From Grammothele lineata (Eukaryota > Basidiomycota > Agaricomycetes > Polyporales > Polyporaceae), in assembly GCA_002150815.3 (NCBI GenBank), contig NDFF03000038.1, forward strand, positions 1 through 64,000: DNA of 64,000 bases, in the 5' to 3' direction. This document shows, in pieces, positions 47,774 to 59,200 of this stretch. A program made the translations under genes and the position numbers. The notes under the pieces were generated by a model. It saw nothing but the letters and a program-made list of their open reading frames with translations, had not been told where the DNA came from and did no database searches. How positions within the stretch are numbered: position 1 is the stretch's first letter; every line of letters starts with the position of its first letter.

Positions 47774-48446
47774 GTAGCAGGTGCTAGGTGGTGTTGGAGA
47801 CTGGCCCGGGTGCTTCATCTTGCAATTTTCGTTCGTTCAAAGTGCCCGCATATGACTAGGCTGCCATTCCGCTTCGTCTTGTTGCACCCTCCTTATGGTT
47901 TCGCCGTTCATTACCGTGTTGCAGAGCATTATCTACTGCACGATTTGCCTCTGCCATTAAGAATTTGCCATCGAGGAAGTTGGAACGAGGCTTTTTGCGA
48001 TTCCCGACTACTATCCAACGCGACAGACATATCCAGAGCTCGATTCCCCCCCACCGTTTTCCCCCTCAGTGGGGCTACGGGTTCAACATCGCTGGAAGCC
48101 GTCTCCACGATGTTTAGTGTCCCGTTATACATGTGACTAGCCCATACTATGACATCTGGCTAGCGTCGGTTCCACCAGTTCTTCCTTGTCCGACCTGCAA
48201 CTCCGGAGAACTCTGCTCTGATTGTCTGACTCGTTCGTGGTGAGCTACATACAGTAGGTTGAGGCTTGAGCGCTTGAGCGCTGAGCCAGGACCAGGCGCC
48301 GTTGCTTGTCTACTTAGTCTCGTCTCGGCTTGCCTTTTGTCTTTCAACAAAACCGATCAAAGTTCTTGTCTCTCCCCGCCGTACACGGTCTACTCGCGTC
48401 TTTTATCTCCTCATGTTACCAGACATTCGACTCGCCCAGCATCAAC
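47774..48446. other. Intergenic between kinases B and C
   Basis: 673 bases with no gene; the likely promoter and leader of kinase C lie at the right. Confidence 0.5.
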
Positions 48447-50993
48447 ATGGTCTACGACTCGAACGGGCCATGCGTCTACGACCTCCCTCTAGCTCTCGAC
48501 TCGACGCTGTCGCATCCGGCTGGCCTCGACCCACGGTTCGCAAGGCCCCGCAGCAAACACCTATGGAATGACACAAGAGACTTCATCTTGGGCCCAATGC
48601 CTCCAACGGAATTCATAAACTACTTCTTTCCCTTGCCCGCGTCACCAGCGGATGCGCCTAGTCGTGCACGGTTATCCAGCAGAGCTGCATTTCGGGATAT
48701 CCCTGCGGAGTATAAGTCAGAGTCGGATATCTGGAAACCGCTGGTGAGTTTCCTGTCTCTTCTCCAGCGAGTTTGTAGTCTTGACGACATCCAACTTGCG
48801 TAGCTGAGGGCATTGAAGAAGAAAACAAGGCATAAAGCTCGCTGCCCCAAATTCGACTTCCAACCCGCCTCTCAGCGCAGTGTCGCCCCTCACAAGCACG
48901 GCTTCATGAAGCCGCACATCGCGTGTTACACTGACAACAATGCGAAGACTGTCCGCGCTTCGGCTCCGTCATTGCGCCTTGACTTCAGCTATGCTGAGCT
49001 CTTCATAGATGTAGCCCCTCCGTCCTCTCGGAGTCTGTTTGTAGATCCCCCGTCCGGCACAGAGAAAGCGGACCGCGCCTCCCATCGGTTTCTAACATGT
49101 CCGGAAGATGAAGACGACACGATACTGGAAGAAGCCTTCGGGCGGCATGTCTCGTACGTCGCCGAAATATTTGCACGCCAGCCACGCACCTTCTTCTACA
49201 CTGTTTACATGCGCGGACCATGCGCACGACTACTTCGATGGGATCGCTCGGGCTGCGTCATAACGGAATCTTTCGATTGTCGCAAGCAACCGGAACTCCT
49301 GTGCGAATTCCTCTGGCGATTCTCACAGGTAAGCAATGTCGTCCGCGGCCACGACATGTCGGTCCACATGGCAAGTTCGGAAGAGGAGGAGCTGTTCTTG
49401 GAAGCAATCCGGCAACACGTGCGGTCTCAAACGGACGAAGACGAGGACACATCGAAGGCTCTCTTGCGCCATTACCAACAGGGCAAGGTCTTCTCAGCCG
49501 TCGTCTTACACCATGGCCTAACGGCCTTGGAGGAGAGCTGCCGCCGATATCTATTCTCCCGCCCGGTTGTTTCTCCTACGACACTTGTGGGCAGAGGGAC
49601 ACGAGGCTATTGGGCGGTTGACGTGGCAACACGACAGGTCGTGTTCCTCAAAGACACCTGGCGCGATAATCCCGTGAACGAAGTGGAAGGAGAGACGTTA
49701 GGCCGCTTGCAAGATCTTGGCGTCCGCTTCACTCCCTCCTTAGTTTGGCATGGCGACGTGCCCAACCGTTTGCTGAATGAACCCCGCCGTCTGACTCGTA
49801 GGTCTTCACCGTGTTGTGATTAGACCTCTGGGCTAATGACTATCTGCAGCTCTCGATATGCAAGCGAGCGAGACGGACGATCTGCGAAACTTGTCGTGGG
49901 TCTGCCACTTTGCCGACGATGAAGCGCAATTGTCCCAGCGTGTACATTATCGTTTGATCATGGGGACTGTCGGAGACTCGTTCGAGACCGTTCGTGGCGC
50001 GCAAGAGCTCCTGCATGCGACGTATGACGTCTTCACCGGTGAGTACGATCCTCAACTCCGCCAGAAACTCAGTGAATGACGTGTCCTAGCTATGAGGGAT
50101 GCTCTAGGAAAGAACTCCCGCTTACATCGAGACTTGAGCGTTGGGAACATTATCCTTGTGAGAGATCCTAGCTCCCCAATTCGAAGAGGGTACCTTGTCG
50201 ACTGGGAGTCGTCCTGCAAAGTGGACGAAGGAGGCGAAGCGTTAGAACTGGGGCGCGTCGTGAGTTGAATTCATGTGGATGGACGGAAAGAGACTCACTT
50301 CTGAGTTAGGGAACGTGGCGATACATGTCCATTCGCATGCTCCTCAATTCGTGGCAGCCGGTGGAAGAGCGGAAGCATACCCTACAGGACGATGTGGAGT
50401 CTCTTCTTTACGTCGTCATCTACGCCGCTCTGATGTGGCAGCCTCATAACGCGTCTGCGGCACGCCTGACTTCCATCGTCAAGAACATGTTTGATTCGTC
50501 AAACAAGGTGATTGATCAACCTCTAGAAGGCGGCTTCGGTAAAGTCGGAAATATGCTAAATCGGAGATACACTGGCGGGGTCTCGTTCGCAAGTGTCGGC
50601 TTGCAAGCGTGGCTAAGCAGGATGATGGACTATCATTATCCCCCTCCCGGTGCATCCACGGATCTTGAGAACAAGTGGATCGACCCGGCTTTCATTGACA
50701 GTTACTGGGCCGACTTCCTTCGGAAACATCCCGATCTCGAGCCGGCCAACCGCCACAAGCACACGCTCGATATGGAGGACCCCGATGAAGAATCCCTCCC
50801 CCTCCTGGACTCGCAGCACAATTTGATCGACGAGTCACCCACCGGTGACCGAACGCGGAAGCGTCGCCGCGAACAAACCGCGTCCGAGCATCCAGTACGT
50901 CGCCGGCGTTGCGGCACGTCTACGTCCGAGTCTTCAGGCGACCCTACGGCGCCTCGTGTCCTACGTCGCAGCTCGCGGCTCAGGGCGTTGTAG
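48447..50993 (+). CDS. FunK1 fungal-specific protein kinase C
   Basis: Five exons (48447-48743, 48804-49797, 49850-50038, 50090-50259, 50310-50993) give 777 residues. Motifs: GPCVYDLPLALD start, GPMPPTEFINYF, ARLLRWDRSGCVITESFD, GRGTRGYWAVD, VVFLKDTW, LVWHGDVP, RGAQELLHATYDVFTG, HRDLSVGN (506-513), LVDWE (D531, E533) and QDDVESLLYVVIYAALMW. The tail ends in VLRRSSRLRAL, close to VLRRSARIR in kinase E. Exon sizes and wording pair it with kinase D (for example SPIRRGYL.DWESSC and RGAQELLHATYDVF). No defect is seen. Confidence 0.9.
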
Positions 50994-51511
50994 CAGAATG
51001 TCGTCATGATGGATCCCAACCGCATCAAGTGAGAGTGAAGATGGAGGATCCAGTGGGTGCAGGGGCCCAATGGGACGGAGGATGAGGATAGTGATCGGTA
51101 ATTGTGTTTGTCATTTGTTCTCCGAGTCGTAGCGAGCTATGTTACCTTGGCGTCGTGCGTGTTGTTGAATCATTCTTTACACCATCTGTCCTTGTTTTCG
51201 GGCCTCGCGCTTGCTCAGGAGCACTCCAGTGCATCCGTATTGTTTCGCTGTTGCACTGGTCAAGACTCAATATCAGTACAAAATGGTCGAGCTCGTGCCA
51301 AGCTGCCTGCATCGGGCCGGAGCGTTATTGCAGTGTGCACTAGCCATCCACTCGCGGGACGCTGCTGCTCGCCCGTCGCCTCGCCTCCGCTTTGACCCAC
51401 TGGTTTAAGCACTTATTTCGCCACAACGCCGTCGTCGAGCATCCACCCGGCCCATCCGCGTATCCGTGTACATCAGTAGCGAAGTACATATGTACAGTCC
51501 CCTCTATTGGG
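50994..51511. other. Intergenic between convergent genes
   Basis: 3' flanks of kinase C (+) and the GDSL esterase (-). Nothing else is seen. Confidence 0.5.
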
Positions 51512-52907
51512 CTATGCCGATGCTTTGAGAAGTTCGGACTCTATCGCTCCTGCAAGGAGACGATGTACGTGTTCGGTGATGTGGCCGGTGTCTACATGCA
51601 GTCTTGTCAGGCACATGGCATTGCAATGAGACCGTGACACGTACTGTACCAGAAGAACCCAGGATCCGTGCACTCGCAAAACCTGAACGACGTCCGTCAG
51701 CAACCACCCCATCGGAAGACGAACCCCTCCCCCCACAATGCTCACCCCGTAACATTCGTAAACCCAAAGCTCCCCGCATCGTCAAGCACGCGCCCAAACC
51801 ACGCGTTCGCGTCAAACGAGAGCACCGTCACGTCCCCGTGCGCGCCCGCGAACGCGGCAGTATGGGCGGCGAGCGCGGCGTTGTAGGCGGCGATGTGCTG
51901 CGCGTAGGTCGCGCGCGCGGCGGGGTCCTGGGCGAGCGCGCCGGGGGAGCGGTCGAGGGGGGGCACGTTGATGAAGAGGTAGGTCCCGCGGAGGGAGTGG
52001 TTGTATGCGTTTTGCTGGGGAGGTAGGGGGAACGGTGGGGTACGTGAGTGAGGGCTGAGGGGGGGAGTAGGAGAGAGGAGCGTACGACGGCGCCGAAGAG
52101 GGCCTGCATCTCTGCCTCCCAGAAGGCGGGGAAGTCGAGTGTTGTGTTGTGTTGCGTGTCGCCGGTGTCGTTGATACCAATGAACCAAGCGACGAGGGTC
52201 TCGCTGGCAGGGTGTGGCACGATTTCTGCGGCGTAGGCGGCCCATTGCTTGACTTCGTCAACAAGGTCAACTGTGAAATTGTGGTGCAAAGGGAGTCTTA
52301 TCGTGAGGCAACATGAGCCCGAGAGGTCATCTTGGCGATTGAGAGCACTCACAAATCCTTGCTTATATCTGCTCCTGCGAACGCGAAGTTCCATAGTTGG
52401 TGCAAGCCGCACTGAGAGGGCTTCCCCGAAAAGCATCCCGTCAAAAACTCGGTCTACATAGCTTCTTCAGTCACGCGTCCGCGGATTTTAGGACTGGTGC
52501 TCACCCAGTTTGAGCCGTCCGAACTGGTCTGGTGTACACATATGAGGAAAACGAAAGGCGACGGTCGAAAAGATTACGCATATACCCACGTTCTTGGGTA
52601 TGATCTCGTTTTCCAGGAGCTGTTGTGGGGTAAAGGCGAAGTTGAAAGCGTCACCTATGAAGCTGACGTCGGACGCGGAGGCATTCGTCAGGTCTCGAGA
52701 GCAGTTGTTCAACAGGCAAACTCACCTGAAGTTGGCCAAGCCTTCCGTTCCCTGGACGAACGTGTACGAGTCTCCGAAGGCGTAGACGTACTTCGTCTTC
52801 GACCAGTCGAACTTGTGACCCTTACTCGTCGGAGCCGCTACCGCCACCAATGCGAATCCGAGGGCGGAAAGCAGTAGTGAGTTGCGGAAGACTACGAAGA
52901 GAGCCAT
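51512..52907 (-). CDS. Secreted GDSL esterase (carbohydrate esterase 16-like)
   Basis: Eight exons (52907-52726, 52662-52590, 52528-52505, 52453-52353, 52296-52086, 52014-51746, 51682-51645, 51591-51512) give 325 residues. A signal peptide (cleavage near A25) is followed by block I YVYAFGDSYTF with nucleophile Ser47, block III GIND (Asn168) and a C-terminal GHITEHVHRLL with the catalytic His303. This is the SGNH hydrolase fold; fungal CE16 members remove acetyl groups from plant-wall sugars, the likely role of this secreted enzyme. With the chosen last splice the residue three before His is Asn (NTGH). An alternative junction gives DTGH, the usual DxxH, so that join is uncertain. It is divergent from the superoxide dismutase gene. 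Confidence 0.82.
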
Positions 52908-53548
52908 GGCGAGAAAGGGCGCGAACTTGAGTCGGCGAGGTGATGGGTTGCATGGCGGGTCTAAATAGCGGAGATGCAAGGCGGGGCAGATGACCTCGAA
53001 GGTGACCTCGAAGGGGGCTTCGCGACATGTCGGGACGAGCACGCGGGCCGTGAGTGCAGTACGGTCATGGTCAGCGGGAGAGACGGAGTGACCGCGGCGC
53101 TAGCCTCGCCCACCATTGAGGGCGCACGCGTCGGAGGCGACTTGAGGAACGTCTGCCGGTGCCTGAGCGGCGGAAACCGGGCCGGCGAGCTGAGGCTATT
53201 TCGCGCAGTGATCGCGGGAGTCGGAGGCCATGACGAGATCGCCTGCTCACCAACGTCCTCCTCGTCATTCGCCTCCTCATTGGCCACAGCGCGCAGTCTG
53301 CGCCACCGCCCGCCGCTGACCGACGCTGCGCCGGACCCCACCAGGAAGTGTCAAGAGGAGAACTTGCGCAAGAACCGACGCAGACCGCCAGCTTCTCACT
53401 CTCCTAGTACTGTGCGAACCCCTGACTAAACGCCTTCTCGTCCTCTTATTCAACGTTCAACGTTCATCATCGCACTCTCACCTCCTCGTCCACCGACCGC
53501 CCCGACACGACCGCCAAGCTGCCGTCCGAAAAGCTCCCCACCACCGTC
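52908..53548. other. Divergent promoter, GDSL esterase / Cu,Zn-SOD
   Basis: 641 bases between two start codons pointing outward. No TATA box is clear; a small direct repeat CAACGTT occurs twice just before the SOD leader. Confidence 0.45.
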
Positions 53549-54469
53549 ATGGACTACCCCTCCGCCCGCGCGCAGGGCAGGCCGCCCCGCCTCGCCATCA
53601 CCGCCTCCTTCCTCCTCATCGCCGTCTTCGTCATCTGGATGCTCCTCCCCCGCGCACCCGCCCCGCCCGGCGAGGTCGTGCCCATTCCCGTCGTCACAAA
53701 GGTCAGTCCGCTCTTCTGTATCAGCGTTGAACCGCGCACCCATTGCCCGTCGGTTTCTGTCAGGCCGTTGTAGTGCTCGATGGCCAGACCGTGAGTGGCA
53801 CGGTTACGTTCACCCAGCCCTTCCCCACCGCGCCCGTCACCATCTCGGGCGAAGTCAAAAGCCTCGACGCGGACTCCTCGCACGGATTCCACATCCAGTA
53901 CGTCTCTTTCATCCTTTCACGCGTTATACCCCGTCCATTGCGCTCACGCACGCGACCGCAGCGCGTCCGGCGACCTCAGCGGCGGCTGCCTCTCCGCCGG
54001 CGCCCACTTCAACCCCTTCGACCGCACGCACGGCGCGCCCGCCGACCTCAACAGGCACGTCGGCGACCTCGGGAACATCCAGGCGGACGCGAAGGGCGTC
54101 GCGTCCCTCGCGTTTGAGGACAGGTTGATTTCTTTGAACGGGCCGCTGAGCATTGTTGGGTGAGTGTTCGCCTTTCTTCTTATCCCTGCGGGTATTCGGA
54201 GAGAACGGGTTTGGCTGACTGGTGCGTTGGGTGTGTTTACAGGCGTGCGCTCGTCGTTCATGCGGTGCGTCTGTTTGTGTGCGCATGTAGGGGCTGTACT
54301 GATGCGCGGTGCAGGGAGAAGACGACCTGGGCAGGGGAGGAGACGACGAGTCGCTCAAAACAGGGAATGCGGGTGCGCGGGCGGCATGTGGCGTTATTGG
54401 TACGTCCTTGTGCTTCTGCCCATGTTTTCGTCATTGCTCACGCGACTCGGGTCAGGCATGGCGGCATGA
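53549..54469 (+). CDS. Cu/Zn superoxide dismutase with N-terminal membrane anchor
   Basis: Six exons (53549-53701, 53764-53897, 53962-54159, 54243-54264, 54315-54399, 54456-54469) give 201 residues. The enzyme converts superoxide to oxygen and peroxide. All metal ligands are readable: HGFHIH (His94, His96), the bridging and zinc His in HFNPF, THGAP and RHVGDLG, and the copper His in VVHAGEDDLG. Cys in GGCLSAG and ACGVIG form the disulphide. A hydrophobic segment at about 15-33 follows a short basic N-terminus, which predicts a type II anchor with the enzyme outside the cytosol, unlike soluble Sod1. The last exon is only 14 bases (ending GMAA). Confidence 0.88.
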
Positions 54470-55392
54470 TGCAGCGGTTTACGAAAAGTCCTATTAGTCT
54501 GTGTATGCTATCTCGAGCTCCGTGTTACCCCCTTTTGAAGTCACGAGATACTCCTGTGCTGTATGTGCTCTCGTCGTTATAATACTTAACGCGACCAAGG
54601 GGCTCCTTTCGTCCGGCCTTGTTGCGGTGACAACACCCTAAGACGGCGCGCACAAATGTACGAAGAACAAGCTATGTCCATGACGTTTACGCTGCAACTG
54701 CCCACCTCGATAAGTAGTTTCAACTTGTGTGTCGGTGGCTTCTCCGACTCCCCGAGCGTCAATCCCTTGGAGTTCCCGCACGTCCTTCCGCTTATAGTAT
54801 CTGTTAGTTCCGCATAATCAAGTCGACGTATAGGAGCAAGGATGCCGCAACATACGGCATGTTATTTTTGAGTGAGGTTTCTTTTCGTCCGAACAGGTAT
54901 GCATTCAACAGAGGTGTGCCCGACCCCGGACCCCGAAAATCGGCAGCGGTGCCTTTCCTCCTCCCGAGACTCTAGTAAACAACCGTCTGCACTAAACTGC
55001 TGGCTTCTATGAACTCTGCGATGCCACATAATTTCAATGCAAGTCCAGGTAGCCATTATAAAGTTCCCATGATTCAACCAGCTACCCGCGAATCGGATGC
55101 CTGAAGGAGAGGCGGCGTCCTAAACTGACCGGCCTGGCGACAGAGTGTGTTGAGTACATAAGCCAAGTCAGCCAACAGGACGATGACGACATCCGGTGAG
55201 CGTCCGCGCACAACGTTGCGCCGGGTTTTTCTGGAGCCTCTGTCTGCGCAGCCTAACCTTTGCCCACGTCCGGTTCGGTATCATGAGCGGCGATATGGCG
55301 CTAGAGTAGGCTAGAGCACAGCAGGCAAGGACCGGCCGCGCCAGGTTCGAAAGCTGATGGAATCCGTCTGGCATGGCAGGCAAGTATTGAGT
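54470..55392. other. Intergenic, includes repeat copy 1
   Basis: 3' flank of the SOD gene, then about 600 bases without a gene, then the diverged repeat listed separately next to the end of kinase D. Confidence 0.5.
55111..55271. repeat. Diverged direct repeat, copy 1
   Basis: Shares ordered blocks with 58581-58730: GGCGTCCTAA..TGACCG, then GACGATGACGACATC.GG.GAGCG, then CTCTG and GCAGCC ending in TTGCCCACGTC. The two copies lie on either side of kinase D in the same orientation. Confidence 0.7.
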
Positions 55393-58128
55393 CTAGATTC
55401 GACCTCGTCGCCCTCTGCCCCGACTGGTCGATTTCCGTACCCTCCGCGGACGGCTTTCCAGCTTTCTCTTGGTTGCGTCCGCTAGCGCTTTCGCAGCCTT
55501 CTTCGCTAGGATACGTTTACTCCGCCGTGAAGGCGCAGAAGCGGCATTGCGTCTTGAGGTCCCGGCGACGGGGGCTAGTGGAGGCTCTGATAATGAACGA
55601 CAGCGAACACGGCCGCGCGGGTGTCCAGCCCTAGAAGGCAGTAGTCGCATGGGTCCGATGGAAGGAGAAGAGGAACGTGAGGATGGATCGGTATGTGATG
55701 CCGGTCGCGAAAGATCAGGGGCGGACAAGAGCGAGACAGTGTCCATCTGCAGTTCGTTAACCTTCGCCTTGTTCTCGACACGGTTATTTGGTTGGAGGTC
55801 ACCGTGTGTGCGGAGAAAATTCAGCCAGAAGTCGTCGATCGTGGCCGGATTAGACCAATCGGCTTTAAGTTCTTGCCTTACGGTTTCGCCTTCAAGTTCA
55901 AGTTTCATCGCGTCTGGAATTGGAGCGCAAAAGTTGAACATCGTGTCGAGCCATGTCTGCAATGGCTCACTGCCTAGGATGAAGTCGGAGATGTGGGCGC
56001 GATCGTCGGCAATTTGCAGCTTTCCAGTGCCACCAAGTGGTGCCACACCGTCATCAAAGGCCACGAAAGAGTCGAAGACCTGACTGATGATGAACGCGAG
56101 GTGTTCCGCTGTGAGGTCGTGAGGTTGGTAGAGCAGTGCACAATAGAGTACCACGTAGAGTAACGACTCCATATCGCCCTGGAAAGTGTGCCGTAGCTCA
56201 TCTGCGATCGTGTAATGCAAGAGCACTCGAAGCGACATGAATCGCCATGTACCCTGGTAGCAATCGATATCAGCTCGTGTATAGCTGAGAATGTGATCGT
56301 CCCTACTGTGCGACCCTGTTTCACTGCCTCGCCTCTCTCGTCCACCCTACATGAAGACTCCCAGTCGATTAGATACCCTCGCCGAATGGGTGAGTCGGGC
56401 TCTTTGACGAGAATGATATTCCCAACGCTGATGTCTCTGTGGATACGGTAGTCTTTTGAGAGCACGTCTCTCATTGCTGCCAAGAGCTCCATGTCAGTAC
56501 CTGCCATGGCTGAGGATTCGTTGCTTGAGACTCACCAGTGAAGACGTCGTAAGTCGCGTGAAGAAGTTCTTGCGCACCGTGGACTTCATGTAATGGACGG
56601 CCTACGACCCCCATTACCACACGATAATGTCGACGCAAGGACACATTGGGCTTCCCACCCGAAACAAAGCAGACCCAGGAATAGTCCTGGAACCAATCCG
56701 TTCCAGTCGCTTGCATGTCTCCCACTGCGCGCGCGTGATCGACACAACGGTCACGTCAGAGTCAGCTTACGCTTCACAATGTACATGTGAAAATTGGCGC
56801 ACCGTCGAGATTACGCGGTTCCGAGGGATAGGATATGGGCACGTCACCGTGCCAGACGAGGCGAGGCACGTAGCGCACCCCCACATCCCAAAGACGCCTC
56901 AGCATATCGCCCTCGATCTCCTCCGAAGGCGCCGATCGCCAAGCGTCCTTCAGGAATACGACCTCGGATGTCGTGGGATCAACCGCCCAGTACCCTCGCG
57001 TGCCCCGCCCAACGAGCGACAGAGGGGATACAACAGGACGGGAGAACAGGAATCGACGAGTGTTCTCCTCCGAAGCCGTAAACAGATGATGTAAGACAGT
57101 AGCTGCATACACCCGTCCAGGAACGTAATGCTGCTTGACGAGGATGTCGAGGTCTTCTCCGTTCATCATTTGAGATTGAGCGTAACGGGTGATGGCGCCC
57201 TTGAAGAGCTCCTCCTCACCGGGACGGGCCATCTGCACCGAGGGGTCATGCCCGCGCCCGGGATCGGACGTCTGCGAGAAGCGCCACAAGAACTCGCATA
57301 GAATCTCCGGCTGTGCGCGAATGTCGAACGCCTCGGTGACGATGGATCCCGCGCGGTCCCAGCGAATGAGACGCGCGCGGGACCCGGCGAGGTAGACAGA
57401 GAAGAGAAAAACGCGCGGTTGGCGGGCGAGAACTTCGGTCGCGAACGAGATATGCCGCCCGAAGGCCACTTCGCGGTCTCCAACCGACCAACTCGGCAGG
57501 AATTCATGTAGGGCGCGTGCATCCTTGGTAGAATCTGCAGGCGGGTCGACGAAAATGTCACCGGAAGGGTCGGGAGAGATCTCGATGAAGAATTCGGTGA
57601 ACCCGAGGTCTGTATGAGATAAGCTGTCTGCTGCTAGCACGGTATCGATGTTCTTGTTTGCGTAGCAACAAATTTGTGGCTTCATGAACGCGTGCTTCAA
57701 CGGATGTCGACTACGGACACACGCCGCGTCGAAGGAGAAGCCAGGACAACGCGACTTGTACTTAGAACTCCTGTTGAGAGACGCAAGCTGAACAAGCATC
57801 CCTCAGCATGGTGGTTTTACAACCAAAGCTGAGTACGCACCAAGGGGTCCCGTATGTCCGAGCCACTCGCTGCTCTTGAGGGAACCGTTCGGAACGCACT
57901 CCTACTCGAGTATCGTGTCGACTCGTCTGCGTCGACTGGCGCAGGCAAGAAATAGTCCAGGAAATCAGCGGGAGGGATAGGTCCCACAATCCGAGTCTTG
58001 AGACTAGCAAAGTGGTCGCGCCACCTGGATGTTGTAAAATGAGGATCGAGCCCGTCTGTGTGTGGAGAAACGGGGTTGCGAGCAAGGGGAATGTCGTAGA
58101 CGCAAGTCGAGGAAAATGTGTAAACCAT
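55393..58128 (-). CDS. FunK1 fungal-specific protein kinase D
   Basis: Five exons on the minus strand (58128-57841, 57787-56803, 56724-56536, 56476-56307, 56253-55393) give 830 residues. Motifs: TCVYDIPLAR start, GPIPPADFLDYF, ARLIRWDRAGSIVTEAFD, GRGTRGYWAVD, VVFLKDAW (Ala where the others have Thr), LVWHGDVP, HYRVVMGVVGRP, HRDISVGN (500-507), LIDWE (D525, E527) and QGDMESLLYVVLYCALLY. The tail is Ser/Pro-rich and ends in an Arg-rich cluster. The fourth intron uses a GTAGGG donor, one codon earlier than in its sisters. The nearest relative is kinase C. The gene is bracketed by two direct repeats. Confidence 0.89.
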
Positions 58129-58580
58129 GGGTATCCGTCGTAGGAATTGACTGGGTGGCACTAGTTGTTACAGCAGCAGCAGTGGGCTAGAGGTTGGGGA
58201 CACACTAGCGGGATGAACAGGGAAGAACAAGGATGTGAAGTGCCACGAACAAACGCCAAGCGTCCAATATGACGAACCAAAGGTGGACATCTGACGGTTC
58301 AAGTTAGAACGTTACGCACACTCTGAGGCCATGGCGCAGACAATACGTGAGTACGTACATAAGGGCGGTTGAACGTGGCTTCAACAATACGCAGCGGTCG
58401 GAGCAATCCGCGCTTCCGATTTCACCAGCGCTGGCTGCCGCTTAGTGGAATCTTTGTATGCAGCGTACACGTTTAGATATTCTCGTGGTAGCATTGAGGA
58501 GATGGCAGCTTGGGCTAGTTGTCGACTGCATTCAAGCGTACCGCGGCTCGAAAGTTTCGGGCGTTCGGGACGTTTCGGGA

Positions 58581-58730
58581 CCGGCGTCCTAAGTTGACCG
58601 ACCCGGTGGCAGGAAGGCCGCTGAGTAATCCCCATAAGGGGACGATGACGACATCTGGCGAGCGCACCGCGCCGTACGCGCGCGACTCGTTTCTTGTACG
58701 TCCTCTGCCAGTGCAGCCGTTGCCCACGTC
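58581..58730. repeat. Diverged direct repeat, copy 2
   Basis: Matches 55111-55271 in the same block order (GGCGTCCTAA, GACGATGACGACATC, TTGCCCACGTC), with small indels and substitutions between blocks. Confidence 0.7.
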
Positions 58731-59135
58731 TGCCCGAAATCGCTTCCTTCTACGCCCTTCAATGCGGAGACAATAGACCCTCATCCTTCTCTACTGCACC
58801 AGAAGCAACCATACCCGAGGTCACAAGGCCATAGCCAGATCTCCTCCACCGCCGTAGTGTCCTAGAAGTCTTGGAACCGCGCCGACTTATTCCGAAGTTG
58901 CCTTCGATCTGGTCTTTGTAAGCCAAGCTATGGGCGGTGAGTAATCGAGGCGTCTTTGTCATGTTCAAGCAGAGGCTAAGTAAGTAGGTGAAAGCAGAGG
59001 GCACACCTACCGGACCGCGCCTTGTCCGAGGACTTCCTCGCTCAGCGTCAAGAACATTCACCCTCCTTCCCCACGATCTACGATCCTCTGCCCAGAATGC
59101 GAATCGCGTCACACATGAAGTCTTTCACGCGCCGG

Positions 59136-59142
59136 TATAAAA
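59136..59142 (+). promoter_or_regulatory. TATA box of the old-yellow-enzyme gene
   Basis: TATAAAA 65 bases before the ATG at 59201, followed by a C/T-rich leader. Confidence 0.65.
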
Positions 59143-59200
59143 CGTCCCTCTTCTCGTATCTCGTCGGTTCAAACCGCCCACTCCTTCTTCCGCCTCAAAC

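Larger units (their letters stand above)
58129..59200. other. Divergent promoter region of kinase D and the OYE gene, includes repeat copy 2
   Basis: About 1.07 kb with no gene. It holds repeat copy 2 and, at the right, the TATA box of the oxidoreductase gene. Confidence 0.5.

Noticed and set aside
55111..58730. LTR retrotransposon around kinase D
   Set aside because: The flanking repeats are only about 150 bases, diverged, lack clear TG..CA ends, and the interior holds a kinase with introns, not gag-pol.
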